From the NCBI GenBank assembly GCA_030544215.1, contig JARZZO010000011.1, positions 916,001-980,000 on the forward strand: DNA of 64,000 bases. Direction: 5' to 3'. Below, piece after piece: positions 34,035-45,170 of the stretch. The position numbers and the translations under genes are program-made. This stretch comes from Zantedeschia hybrid cultivar. Lineage: Eukaryota > Streptophyta > Magnoliopsida > Alismatales > Araceae. Every line of letters starts with the position of its first letter. Positions within the stretch are counted from its first letter, which is position 1. The notes under the pieces were generated by a model that was not told the DNA's origin, did no database searches, and saw nothing but the letters and a program-made list of their open reading frames with translations.

Positions 34035-37000
34035 CTACGGCGTCGCGCAAGCGCCGGGGGTAAGTTCGGCGATGAAGTCTGCCAATGCTTGGGCTTTTAT
34101 TGCTACTCGAGGGGCGTAGGAGATGTCGAACTCTCCTAGCTCAATTGCCCACTTCGCCAGCCTGCCGGACACCTCTGGTCGGGAGAGAACCTGCCTCAAG
34201 GGCTGGTTGGTGAGGACTTTCACAGAATGGGCCAGGAAGTACGGCCGAAGCCTTCTTGCAGAAGTGACGAGGGCCAGAGCCAACTTTTCCAGGGCTTGGT
34301 ACCGGAGTTCCGCTCCCTGAAGGGCTCGGCTGGTGTAATAAACGGGCTTCTGAATGCCTTCTTGTTCTCGGACGAGGACGGTGCTGAGGGCCGTCTCGGA
34401 GACTGCGAGGTATAGGCTTAGAGGCTCCCCGGAAATCGGTTTTGACAGGATGGGGACTTTGGAGAGGTAGGCCTTCAACTGATTGAAGGCTGTCTGACAC
34501 TCTTCCGTCCAGTCGAAGTTGTTGGCCTTCTTCAGCAGCTTGAAGAAGGGAAAACAGTAGTCGGCCGCCCTGGACATGAAGCGGCTGAGAGCTGCGATCC
34601 TCCCGTTCAGCTTCTGTACCTCTCGGAGGTTAGCCGGGGGGCGCATCTTTATGATGGCCGAAACCTTCTCGGGATTAGCCTCCACCCCTCGGTGCGTGAC
34701 CATGTAGCCGAGGAACTTGCCGGAGGCTACCCCGAAGGCGCACTTGGCCGGGTTCAGCTTCATCTTGTACCGCCTGAGGGCGGAGAAAGTCTCGGCCAGG
34801 TCGGCCAGGTGCTCCGTAGCAACGCGGCTCTTCACCAACATGTCGTCTATATAGACCTCCATGTTTCGGCCGAGCTGCGCGGCGAATACCTTGTTGACCA
34901 GTCGCTGATATGTCGCGCCGGCGTTCTTCAGACCGAAGGGCATTCGGGTGTAGCAGTATAGACCCAAATCGGTGGTGAAGCTGGTCTTGCTCTCGTCGTC
35001 CGGATGCATCCGGATCTGGTGGTAGCCTGAATAGGCGTCGAGGAAGCTTAAGAGCTCGTGGCCAGAAGTGGCGTCCACCACCTGGTCTATCCGAGGCAGT
35101 GGAAAGCTGTCCATTGGACAGGCCTTGTTGAGGTTGGTGAAGTCCACGCACATGCGCCATTTGCCATCTTTCTTTGGCACCATGACCACATTGGCTATCC
35201 AGTCTGGATGATGCACCTCTCGGAGATGTCCGGCGTCCAGTCCCTTTTGTACTTCAGCCTGGATGGCGGCTCTCCTTTCCTGGTTGAAGGCGCGCCGCTT
35301 CTGCTTCACCGGAGGCTGATCGGGATCGGTATGGAGTCGGTGCTCTGCTACCTCCGGGTCCACCCCGGGCATGTCTGCCGGAGACCAGGCGAAGATGTCG
35401 AGGTTCTTTTTCAAGAACTCGGTAAGCTTCTCTGCTTCACCTTTCTCCAGGCCGGAGCCTATCATCAGGACTCGTCCTTCGCCTCCTGGAACAGGGACGG
35501 CGAGGAGTGCTTCTCCCGGAGATGCTTCGGCTGATGACTCGATCGCTAGGGTTTCAGCTGCGTTCTTCCCTTTGACCGAAATCATGTAGCATTGCCGAGC
35601 GGCTTCTTGGCTTCCCTTGGCTTCGCCTATCCCACAATTGGTATAGAATTTCAGTTTCTGATGGAAGGATGAAGGTACGGCTCCGATTCCGCCGATGAGC
35701 CTTCGGCCGAATATGGCGTTGTAGGCTGACTCGATCTTCACAACGGCGAAGTCTGTTTCGATGGTTAATTGCCGAGGGGCGGAGCCTAAGGTTACAGGAA
35801 GCCGGACAATGCCCTCTACTCGGCAAGGCGAGCCGTTAAAACCGTAGAGGGGGCCCCGGTGAGGTTTCATGTTAGCCTCACTCAATCCCAACTTTTCAAA
35901 ACAGTCGTAAAACAAGATATTTGGGGCACTTCCATTATCCACAAAGATCCTATGTACATCGTAGTTGTGGATTACAGCATTGACGACGAGAGCGTCGTCA
36001 TGAGGGACCTGAACATCCGTCAGGTCCTCGGCGCCGAAGGTGATGTCTTCCAGACGAGGCTTCTTCGGCTCGCCCTCAACTGCTGCTACTGTGCTACGCT
36101 GCCGCGGCCTGGACCCTTCCCCCGGTCTTCCGGATATCATCATGATAGACCCAGAACTGGGTCTTTGATGGGATGATTCAACCGGGGCCGAGGTGGCTTT
36201 GGGCGGAGGAGCGGCTTCTGTTGCTGAGGGCTGCTGTTGTCTGGGCGCTGCAGGGGCGTCCCGGTTCTGTTGCGGTGGCTGCTCCCGGCGGTACTGCGGC
36301 AGTCTCCCCTCCCGGATGATGCGGTCAATCTCTTCCCGGAGCTGCCGACACTCATCCGTCGTGTGGCCGATCTCCCGGTGGTATTCACAATACCTGCCGG
36401 GATCCCTTCGGCGGGGATCGGTCTTGATGCGATCGGGCCGTCGGAGCATGCCTTTCACCTCCATGAGCATTCGGGAAGGGGGAGCAGGTAAGGGTAGGTA
36501 CCGCGGCTGCGCGTCCCGTCGCCTCTCCCTGTCCCATTCCTCCCTGCGATAGCGCTTTCGCGAGGACTCCTGGTCCTCCGGCCGAGGTCGGACCACCTGG
36601 GGAGCAGGTGCCGAGATGGCTTCGGTGGCGCCTCTTCCTCTGGACAGCATCAGGGCCTCCCGGTTGATGTATTTGTGGGCCCGTGCCACGAGGTCCTGGA
36701 AGGTCGGGGGATGGCGCTTCCCAATGGAACCGAGGAGCCCCTCGTCCCGACACCCGCTGATCACGGCCGAAACCGCGATTGAGCTGTCGAGGTTCGGGAT
36801 CTGGGCGGCCTCGGTCCGGAACCTGGTGAAGTAGTCCTGGAGAGTCTCGGCAGGACCTTGACGAATAGCCAGCAGACTAGCGGAGGTCTTGCTCTGCCGG
36901 GTGGCATCATAGAACTGGTCGATGAACAACTGGACCAACTGTGCTAAGGAGTGGATGGAGTTGGGGGCCAGCGTCTCGAACCAGGTGAGGGCGATCTTTT

Positions 37001-37766
37001 CAAGGGTGAGGGGGAAGAGACGGCAGCGGACTGCATCGGAGATCCCCCGGACCCGGAGGTAGGAGTTGAACTTCCGGAAATGACAGACCGGATCTGTCAT
37101 CCCATCATAGGGAGGGCCCTTCGGCAGCTTGAAGTCGGGGGGCACCTCAGTGGCCAGGAGCTCCGCCGTGAACGGGGTCTGCTCCAGGATGCTGCTGGCG
37201 AGGGGCGCCCCGTGAGGCCGGGACACCATCTGCTGCATCTCCTTGCGCATCGCCGTCAGCCGCTGGTCCAGGTCCGGGGCGGCCGATGTGGCGACGGATG
37301 GCCCTCCGGTGCGGGCCGGATGGTACTCCGACGAAGCATAATCCTGCTCCGTCGGGCGATCGACGCGGGGAGCTCGGGCAGGCAATGCCGAGGGCTCGCT
37401 GCGCGCCGCCGCAGCTTCGTAGAGAGAGGCTGGCGCAGGCACCGGTCGGAACCGGGCGTCTTGTACTGAGTAGAGTGGGGGGAGCGGCGCCTGCTGGGGA
37501 GGCTGCCCCGTCAGTCCCATGCGCTGGGCGATGGCAGATACCATCTCCTGAAGAGGCGCTAGGGACGTGACGGCAGCGGCCAGCGTGGCCACCTGCTGCT
37601 GGAGTACCCCCACTCGGTCTTCCGAGCCGAAGGACTCCAGGATGGTCGGCAGAGGCGGGTTCGGCGGGGCAGATGGCGCGCCTTCGGAAAGCGGCATCTG
37701 TGCCGAAGCCTCCCGCGCTTCCGCTTCGCTCTGCCCGGATCGTCGGGTCACAGGTCGCTGAGACAT
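34035..37766 (-). CDS. gag-pol: Gag, protease, reverse transcriptase and first RNase H of the young gypsy element
   Basis: 1,243 residues from ATG 37,766, which lies just inside the primer-binding site. The Gag domain spans about residues 210-370. A CX2H...H...C cluster (CEYHREIGHTTDEC) lies at about 460-473. The protease active site VDNGS is at 609-613, where VDTGS is more usual. Reverse transcriptase covers about 850-1030, with MPFGLKNAGATYQR and catalytic YIDD at 972-975. RNase H follows at about 1110-1240. The frame ends at TAG (34,035-34,037) and continues in the same frame into the second RNase H. That suggests one recent C-to-T change in a Gln codon, or a programmed stop. Upstream Gag is Pro/Ala-rich with a coiled segment near 50-90. 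Confidence 0.95.
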   Translation of the reverse strand: MSQRPVTRRSGQSEAEAREASAQMPLSEGAPSAPPNPPLPTILESFGSEDRVGVLQQQVATLAAAVTSLAPLQEMVSAIAQRMGLTGQPPQQAPLPPLYSVQDARFRPVPAPASLYEAAAARSEPSALPARAPRVDRPTEQDYASSEYHPARTGGPSVATSAAPDLDQRLTAMRKEMQQMVSRPHGAPLASSILEQTPFTAELLATEVPPDFKLPKGPPYDGMTDPVCHFRKFNSYLRVRGISDAVRCRLFPLTLEKIALTWFETLAPNSIHSLAQLVQLFIDQFYDATRQSKTSASLLAIRQGPAETLQDYFTRFRTEAAQIPNLDSSIAVSAVISGCRDEGLLGSIGKRHPPTFQDLVARAHKYINREALMLSRGRGATEAISAPAPQVVRPRPEDQESSRKRYRREEWDRERRRDAQPRYLPLPAPPSRMLMEVKGMLRRPDRIKTDPRRRDPGRYCEYHREIGHTTDECRQLREEIDRIIREGRLPQYRREQPPQQNRDAPAAPRQQQPSATEAAPPPKATSAPVESSHQRPSSGSIMMISGRPGEGSRPRQRSTVAAVEGEPKKPRLEDITFGAEDLTDVQVPHDDALVVNAVIHNYDVHRIFVDNGSAPNILFYDCFEKLGLSEANMKPHRGPLYGFNGSPCRVEGIVRLPVTLGSAPRQLTIETDFAVVKIESAYNAIFGRRLIGGIGAVPSSFHQKLKFYTNCGIGEAKGSQEAARQCYMISVKGKNAAETLAIESSAEASPGEALLAVPVPGGEGRVLMIGSGLEKGEAEKLTEFLKKNLDIFAWSPADMPGVDPEVAEHRLHTDPDQPPVKQKRRAFNQERRAAIQAEVQKGLDAGHLREVHHPDWIANVVMVPKKDGKWRMCVDFTNLNKACPMDSFPLPRIDQVVDATSGHELLSFLDAYSGYHQIRMHPDDESKTSFTTDLGLYCYTRMPFGLKNAGATYQRLVNKVFAAQLGRNMEVYIDDMLVKSRVATEHLADLAETFSALRRYKMKLNPAKCAFGVASGKFLGYMVTHRGVEANPEKVSAIIKMRPPANLREVQKLNGRIAALSRFMSRAADYCFPFFKLLKKANNFDWTEECQTAFNQLKAYLSKVPILSKPISGEPLSLYLAVSETALSTVLVREQEGIQKPVYYTSRALQGAELRYQALEKLALALVTSARRLRPYFLAHSVKVLTNQPLRQVLSRPEVSGRLAKWAIELGEFDISYAPRVAIKAQALADFIAELTPGACATP

Positions 37767-37782
37767 GACTTGTTTTGTTGGT

Positions 37783-37800
37783 TTCCCACAGACGGCGCCA
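37783..37800 (-). other. Primer-binding site of the young gypsy element
   Basis: The minus strand reads TGGCGCCGTCTGTGGGAA, two bases inside the 5' LTR. It resembles the Asp-type tRNA site used by many plant Ty3/gypsy elements, though it differs after the first nine bases. Confidence 0.8.
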
Positions 37801-37802
37801 CG

Positions 37803-38946
37803 TGATGTAGACTGGATCTATCACGACCGGATCCCGCAAACGGGGATCCGAAACAAGGAGGATCCGGAGCCGGTCCGGATCGAACGGTGACGAGGGGACC
37901 CGACGGGGATCCACAACAGGGCGAAGCCGAGGCTATTTCGGAATGAAGAGGATCCGCCCGCGGGGGGCGCGATCTGCCGCCGGAGCTGCTCTTGGATAGT
38001 GAGCCGCTGCTCCTTCGGTCGGACGAAGGCGCGGCGCGAGCAGGAGTTCCTGTCGGCGGAGCGGTCGACGAGCGTCGGAGCAGAAGCCGGAAAGTCCGAG
38101 ATCGGACGGGGGGACGGCTCGCTCTCCGACGAGGGGGTCCGAAGGCACCTTCAGCGCGAGGCCGAGCCTCCTGGCGCGGGGCGACCGACGGGATTGCCCT
38201 CGGACGGCGAGTCCGAAGGCTACTTCAGCGCGGGACCGAGTCTCCTGGCTTGGGGCAGCCGGCGTTCGGCGTCGAGACCGGGGAGAGGAGTCCGAGGTCG
38301 GCGGCCGAGACCGACTCGGGGAGGTCGGCGATGATTCGAACCGAGCCCCTACAGGAGGGAAAGAAGAAGAAGAACCAGTCAGCAGGAGTCCCGGGCGTCA
38401 GCCCTGGGGAACCCCCTCCGACGGTCAAGTTAGCTTCTGAAGAAGATTCGATTCAGGAAGCAAGAAGAAATAGCTAGAACACTATTCGGACAGTAGTCCT
38501 TTAAGGGGTTTCGGAAGCTTAGGGGGGGCATCCGTTTTTCACCCCACCCCCTTGGCCACAACTAGCAGGATACTTATAGCGGAGGGTAGCGGATGGTTAA
38601 CGGTGGCAGCCGATATAGGACTAAAAGGAGGCTTACTGACAAACCGCCATAGCGTCTGATCCGCCACCGGAGTGGGCCGGATTCGGCTACCGGGCCGAAG
38701 GGGGTTGGGCCGCTGACGGGCCGAAGCCTGCTGGGCCCTGGGCCGCCGTGCTGTTCCCGGGCCGTAGGCTAGTGGGCCGCTGACGGGCTGAAGCCTGCTG
38801 GGCCGGGAGCGACGGGGCCGCTTATGGGCCGAGGGCTGCTGGGCCGCTAACGGGCCGAAGGCCGCCGGAGGGCCTAATAATGCTACTGTTGGGCTGAATG
38901 GGGTTTGGGCCTGCTTCAATGGGCCGAATCGGATTCTGCCGCATCA
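37803..38946 (-). repeat. 5' LTR of the young gypsy element
   Basis: 1,144 bp, the partner of 28,115-29,258. Contains the promoter that should drive gag-pol on the minus strand. Confidence 0.97.
38571..38578 (-). promoter_or_regulatory. TATA box in the 5' LTR
   Basis: The minus strand reads TATAAGTA within the LTR, about 370 bp from its upstream end. The same box is present in the other LTR at about 28,883-28,890. Confidence 0.5.
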
Positions 38947-39909
38947 AAACCCATCAATCATCTAAAAGTCAGAAAAGTCTATGGCTTAATATCCTTAAAC
39001 AAAATAACTAAACATCAGGTAATAAATAACTAATCCTAATCAAATAAACAAATATTGTACTAGTGGAGAGAGAGAGAGAGAGCAAAGTAGCGGCAACCTC
39101 TGCGGGTGCTTTGTAAGGGCATCGGCGCAATGGACCGGCTGGAGAGAGGCGGCGCAGTGGACCGCTGGTGTGCGGCGGGTGTTCGCTGGTGCGCCTGGCA
39201 GGGGGAACGTGCATGCATGCACGTTGCCGCTGGAGGGGCGCGTGGAAGCGTGCTTGAGTCGCGCTGGAGGGGGCTGGCTTCAGGCCCGTGGGACCGCTGG
39301 TGTGCCTGGCAGGGCGTTGGGCAACGTGTGGGGGCCGGCGTTAGGCTTCAGGTGCGGGGAGACTGCTGGCTATGCGTGCCGGACGTAGGGAAGCAGCTGG
39401 CTACGCGTGCTGGACGTGCGGCGGCTGGTGAAGCTTCAGGCCGGCGAGAGAGAGAAGAGAAAGACAGAGCAAGAGGGAAAAGGAGAGCACTGGGAGAACA
39501 CTGAGTGCTGGGAGAAAGGAGAGGGAGAAGGAGAGTGCGGCTGGGAGAAGAAGAATAGAGAGTGCTGGAGAGAACGAGGAGGGAGGAAGAGAGAGGCATG
39601 GGAAACAGAGAGAGAAGAAGGAAAGTGCTTGGGGGCGGAGCCGTCCTGGGAAACGGAGAGGGAGAAGGAATATTGCGGCTGAGAAACAGAGAGAGGGAGC
39701 GAATAGGAGGGTCTCGGGTACGTGTGGAAGAGAAAGAGAAGACCTTTTTAAAAGAGGATTTTTTCAAAAAAAGGAAAGGGGAGGGGGAAATTAAGGTAGC
39801 GCCACTCTTCTTGATTTCTTTGGACAAGAATTAGGGCAACCCTAATTTGAAAAGTAAATGACCAGTTTGCCCCTATTCTTTTTATTTTTCCAAAAAAATG
39901 GTCAATTCT

Positions 39910-39977
39910 GTTGAAATTTGAACTCCAGACTTCCCATAAACCCGCAAAGATTTAACCATTAGACCACAGCTTCCGTC
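39910..39977 (-). repeat. tRNA-like fragment (probable SINE remnant)
   Basis: The minus strand reads GCTGTGGTCTAATGGTTAAA (A-box-like), then about 30 nt later GAGTTCAAATTTC (B-box-like). There is no closed cloverleaf and no clear tail, so it is a relic rather than a tRNA gene. Confidence 0.4.
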
Positions 39978-41707
39978 ATGTCTTGTTCACATAAAATAAC
40001 TTCAAATTAGCCTATTTTTGTAAAAGTCATCACATTTATTTATTTATTTCATCTCGATTTTGTCGAAAAATCGCAAACGCGTTATACTCCATTAATCACG
40101 TGAAATGACGATATTTTTAAGTCGAAATTTGACGAAATTAGTACCGTTGAAATTGGTACGAAATTATCTATCATTTCATGCTATTTTACAGATAAAAACT
40201 TGAGTATGATATAAAAGATTGCCTTTAAATGATCAATTTAACAATTTATCACCAACCCAACCTACTAACTATTGAATTGGGACTGAATTTGAGCTGAATT
40301 TGAGTTAAACTTAGATTGAATTTAAGTTGGGCTAAAATTAGACTAGACTATATTGAATTTGAGTTAATCTCAAATTATCACAAAAATCAGCCCAGCCCGT
40401 CCAATTTACATCCCTATTCCCAATCAGCTTTGATATACAAGTCTTTATAGATTGGAATTCATATATATCCCAGGTATCAGCTATAATCCACATGTTATAA
40501 GGAATTAAAATTTTAAATTATTTAATATTATATTCTAGATCATGAAGACAAGTTGATTCATGTTTTCATGATGCACTAAATAGCTCATTTGAAATGATAT
40601 ATGAACTGATTATAAAGTTGGAATAAATTTGGATTGGTTGCATGTCTAATTACTTCATAATCTTGCTAGAAGTTATTTTAGTGTAGGTTTTTTAAAGATC
40701 TGAAATTTTAACATGTATGTGTAACTCGGTCCTTCGTTTAGAAAAAGTATAAATATGTATGACATGGTATATAGATTTAGTCATTCATATATTAATTTTT
40801 AGTGTCCTATGTTCGTTGTAGAACTCGTTCTAAATTGCATCCACTCTGATACATACAAAAATAGGTCACATGTGAATTATGATGTCCCCTAATCTAATCC
40901 TTACCACTCGTAAACGAGGAAAAGAAAAATATAACCTTATCCGACCCGATCTGTAAAAGGATTTAGATAAAAAACTTAACCCCCGATCCACAGCGAGTTA
41001 CATGTAATGAGGATATCCTTACTCCGCTCAGACGCATTTTGAGGCCTACTAATTGATGTATACATGACCAGGTTGCTGTTTGGGTCTGCGTGCGCAAGTG
41101 AGAGGGACTTGGTACGATATATAGGCCGAGTCGAACTAGACTCAGCTTGGCCGAGTCGGTGGGTTTTTAAGTGGTCTCTGATTGGACATAAAACACTGTA
41201 AAACGTGGTGAGATATAAAATGTGGTGTTTTACAATATTTTATAATATGTAAAGTCAGAATGAAATGAGAATGAAATGAGTTAGTTAATAGTTGATTGTG
41301 ACATTTCATTTTATCTTAAGAATATCAAGTAAAAAATATTCTAAGTGATTATAAGTAGTTACACAAGTTATTTTTTATTACTATGTTTTTTTTTATTTAA
41401 ATGTAACAAACGTTGATTTATATTTTTTATTAAGTTAAAAAATAGAAATTATATAAATGGCTTGTATGACCTATTATCCGCCGAAAAATCAGCTGGAAGC
41501 CCAAAGACGCAGCTTAAATGATAAAATCCAGCACGTGTTCGCCTGGCCGCCTCGTTTCCCTTGGCTTTAACCGGAACAGCAGACCTACCTAGTCTCGGCT
41601 TGTTCTTCCCCAGCCTGCGGAGAAACAGTGTGTAACAAACAATGGCATCCCTATCCTTACGGTGTGGAGGGTGCCATGCTATCCGACTGTTACTGATGGA
41701 GACTAGT

Positions 41708-41710
<3 letters not shown>

Positions 41711-41744
<34 letters not shown>
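41711..41744. repeat. (AT)17 microsatellite
   Basis: Uninterrupted AT dinucleotides, 34 bp. Confidence 0.95.
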
Positions 41745-41746
<2 letters not shown>

Positions 41747-42489
41747 TCTTATATTCCCTTCTTTGCTACGATATATTTATATAATCTTTGGCTAGATTAT
41801 ACGGTGAAAGCAACTACCTACCCTGTTTGCTCCATCCAAGAAAGAGTAGCTAGGGTAGCCCACTAGAAGGTGCTTTCAGTTTGATAGAAAAAGAAAGAGG
41901 AGGTGGAAAGAAGAGATCTCTCCATCTCTGTCTCTTTGCAGATTGAGATCTTCTACATCCATTCTATAGATCAGTGGCGGACGCAGAAATTTGGTCTAGT
42001 GGGGTCCTCATATTCAGTATTGTGGATCAAGTTGAAAGTGGGACAGCCAAGTATGTAAACGGGCCGGATTCGGTGCGGATCTAAGGTAGATCCATGACCG
42101 CATCCATTAAGTTATCGATTTAAAAAAATTATCCGTCAACGATCCTATAAGTTAATAATCGGTCAGATAATTAAATCTTAGTATATCATATGCATTCGAT
42201 AAAAAATAATGTGTATTCATTATTTTATCCTGAATATCGATTTGAAAAGATAATTTGCTAATTGACCTATAAGGCTATAAGCTAATGATCGGTCAAATAT
42301 TCGGATCATCGATCAATTATCATTTCAATCGCTAGGACAACAATTGAGTTCACTTAGACTGAGCGATTTATTTGACAAATACATTCACTACAAATAAAAA
42401 ATAATACACTTCAATAATTAAAAAAAAAAAATACATTCAAACTTTTTCAAAAAATACATTCAACATGAATAAAAAGAGTACAAAAACTT

Positions 42490-42706
42490 AACATTAAATA
42501 TAACATCTAAGAAGAGCAAAATAAAATATAAATGAGCCACCACCCAGACTCACTGGATTACAAACATTTAACATTAAATAAATAAGTAATAATATATAAA
42601 AGAGCCACCTCCCAAGCTCGCTGGATCATAAAAATTAACATCTAAGAAAAGTAAAATAAAATATAAATGAGTCACCACCTAGACTCGTTGGATCATAAAA
42701 ATTGAA
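42490..42706. repeat. About 67-bp tandem repeat, three copies
   Basis: GAG(C/T)CACC...CTCGCTGGAT-like units recur with 67-68 bp spacing inside the Tip100-like element. Confidence 0.75.
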
Positions 42707-44339
42707 GAAAATCTTATGTGGATTTGATACCTTGATTTGTCCACTTCACGATGTCAGCAATCTTCAGATATCGAAAACCTAAAAAGAAAGATAAATTTTT
42801 CAAAATTAATAAAAATTTATCTTTCTCGACTTTCAAGTAAAAAATATTAGATTAAACTTTTTACAACTAGGATAAATAGAAAATTGACATAATATAAAGG
42901 TGAAGGATATATCTAAAGGTGTTGTTGCAATTTTAAGATCGTCATGTAATCCTCTTATACACATCTCTTGTGTCCATGCAAACATATATGATAGAACAAC
43001 ATAATATGAAAGCTTCACACTTAATGCTCTTCCATCCAAATTGGTTTCGATTTGGGGTAGCTTTGATGCGGATGATGCATGATTTGTTCTTTGTGGGAGT
43101 GGTGTAGGATGCCCACCATGAGAATCGGATCCATCACAATGAAGCAACGGGCCACCAACCTTACCCATTTTGGATCCGAAATTGTTTCCGGATCTAATCT
43201 GGATTAATCTGAATCAGAATACGGACCCATCAAAGTGGATCTGTAGTTGGGTCTACGAGACAAAAAAGAAATAGAAAAGCGATTTTTAGATATCCGTATC
43301 TATTAGCTAGCTAAGGTCATCTCAGGTAATTCAGTAAGTCCTCACAAAAATTAGGAATAATTCCCTCTAAATTTTTGAAAAATCAAGAAAAGGAAGTTTT
43401 ATCCAATGAGCGTGCAATTGCAGGCATATTAAAAATAAATATTGAAAATAGGATAATTCGTTCTTCAATATGATTAGGTTGGGGGTTGAGATCTAAAAAT
43501 TCCAGAAACAAGTATATTTTTTTCTTACAGTTGATGGATCTCCTTTAGAATTAAAAGTCTGGATTATATAGGTGTGTCCAAATGTACACATCAGAGAGGT
43601 GCCTATCAATAAGGGAGAGGAATTAATCAAATGTCTCTCCATTGCCTTTTAATCATAAACCAACATAAGGAAATGGCAACTTGGAGTCACTCTAAAATAG
43701 TGATGCTCACCTATCTAATGTGCACTAATTAATACAGATTTGACCCGTATTCCAGCCACAAATTAAGATCATCTTCCGTTAGGGGAAGCTTGATCTAAGA
43801 ATCCGATATTAGTTCGCTTCATATCTTAATTACTTTGGCCCTAACCGATTGGATCCGCTTGCATGCTGTCCAATGTCTGTAGAAGATGTTAGAAAAAGAA
43901 ACTTCAGGTATGCCATTCTAGAAGGAGAACCTACTTTATTAACATACTGAGTGATCATTAATTATCATCAGACATAGCTTCGGAAGGCTGCTTGTAGCTT
44001 GGTTTTTAAAAACCATAGAATAACCCACAGGAAACAACAAGGAATGAAAAAGTGCAGAACATAAATGGTCATAACTGCAATCCTAAAATTGTACTGACAA
44101 TCCAAATCACTAGAAATAGAGAAGAGAACAAAAAAAAAAGAATCAAAACAAATCAAGATGAACAAAAATGGTACACAAAAAAATCTCACAGAAGTCCTTA
44201 ATCTGATTCCAAAAAAAAAAAAAACTCTCCTATGATCAAGTCAACATATAAGAGACTGAGAAAATAAATCAGAAAAATTATGCACAATCTTTTTTCCATG
44301 TGCGTTAATCTTATTATTAAAAAAAAAAACTAACCTTGT

Positions 44340-45170
44340 TCTGGTTCTGCAGCAGCTGCGGCGCGATGGGGGACCAGCCGGTGGCCGGAGTTGGAGGGCA
44401 GGCCGCAGCGACGGAGGGGGTGATCGGCCAGGCCGGGTTCAACGGCTGGCGATCGGAGGGGTGACCGGCCAGGTTGGGCTCAGCGGCTGGCGGTCGGAGG
44501 GGTGATCGGCCAGGCCGGGCTAGGCAGCTGGGGGTGACTGGCCAGGCTGGGCTCAGCGGCTGGTGGTCGGAGGGGCTGGGCCGGGCGGCCGGGCAGGCTG
44601 GGCGAGGTGGATCTAGTGACGGAGGCCGGAGGGGTTGACCGACCGGGCTGGACGGTTGGCAGTGCTAGCGGCCGGCGGGGCTGGGCCGGGCGGAGTAGGG
44701 CTGGGCTGGGTGGAGCCGTGGCGGGCAGCGGACCGCCGGCCGCGGCGGGGCTGGGCGGAGGGCGGCAGTGCGAGGCGGATCTAGTGGCGGGGGGTGGAGG
44801 AGTTAACCGGCCGGCTGGGCGGTTAGCGGTTAGCGGCTGGCAGGCTGGCGGGGATGGACCGGGGGGAGCCGGGCTAGGCTGGGCGGGGCTGGGCGGACCC
44901 ACGGAGGGGCTGTGGAGGAGGGCAGCAGGCCGTCGGCCGTGGCGGCGCTGGGCGGAGCGTGGAGCGACGAAGGGCGAGAGTGCGTGGTCGGTGGCCGCCT
45001 GCCGCCGGGTTGCCGGTGGGGTGGGGGGCTTGGGGGCGCAGCCGCGCAGTTGCCTAGGGGGGCTTAGGGCTCTGCGAGTCTCGGAGAGGAACGAACGGGA
45101 TCTCGGGCGGAGCGGAGACGCGCAGGGACGGGGAATGGACTGGGCCTTGGTTGGGCCTCCGCCTACTTAA
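44340..45170 (-). other. GC-rich block of the Tip100-like element, possible non-coding first exon
   Basis: Dominated by GGCTGGGC, GGCCGGGC and CGGCTGGCGGTCGGAGGGG variants, with roughly 60-bp repeats at 44,400-44,580. Both strands are open because of composition; the Pro/Ala- or Gly-rich translations resemble nothing. On the minus strand it ends at a plausible donor site. Reading it as an exon or UTR is inference. Confidence 0.4.

Larger units (their letters stand above)
28115..38946 (-). mobile_element. Young Ty3/gypsy Tat-lineage retrotransposon, nearly intact, minus strand
   Basis: Two LTRs of identical length bracket gag-pol on the minus strand. The target duplication AAACC is exact (28,110-28,114 and 38,947-38,951). 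The primer-binding site lies inside the right LTR and the polypurine tract inside the left LTR, so the 5' LTR is the right-hand one. A second RNase H before integrase places it in the Tat lineage. Eight transitions separate the LTRs and one amber codon interrupts pol. It also carries a tandem array and an antisense spliced gene between integrase and the 3' LTR. Confidence 0.97.
27405..40416. mobile_element. Possible old hAT-like element interrupted by the young gypsy element
   Basis: The left end candidate is TAGGAGTGTCGATCGAG at 27,405. The right end candidate on the minus strand is TAGGGATGTAAATTGGA, ending at 40,416. Flanks ATCCCACT and TTCCCAAT agree at six of eight bases. Removing the inserted retrotransposon (28,115-38,951) leaves about 2.2 kb with no transposase. 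The terminal repeats are short and diverged, so this could be chance or two separate remnants. Confidence 0.35.
38952..41971. other. Intergenic DNA; includes a GC- and purine-rich low-complexity block
   Basis: No convincing gene. From 39,060 to 39,740 the sequence is GC-rich, then strongly purine-rich (GAGA, GGAGAA). It includes a duplicated CGCTGGTGTG...CCTGGCAGGG segment (39,170-39,320). The long open frames on both strands there have repetitive composition and no recognisable domain. From 39,740 to 41,970 it is AT-rich. An (AT)n tract and a tRNA-like fragment are listed separately. Confidence 0.5.

Noticed and set aside
34675..37914. Plus- and minus-strand frames overlapping the young gypsy gag-pol
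   Set aside because: Shadows of the 1,243-residue polyprotein in a GC-rich region; they lack domains, whereas the main frame has all family motifs.
39106..39834. Open frames in the GC- and purine-rich block
   Set aside because: Composition-driven, internally duplicated, no domain; the purine tract yields Glu/Lys/Arg repeats.
44480..45170. Pro/Ala-rich and Gly-rich frames on opposite strands
   Set aside because: Low-complexity GC-rich transposon sequence; equally open in both directions and without any domain.
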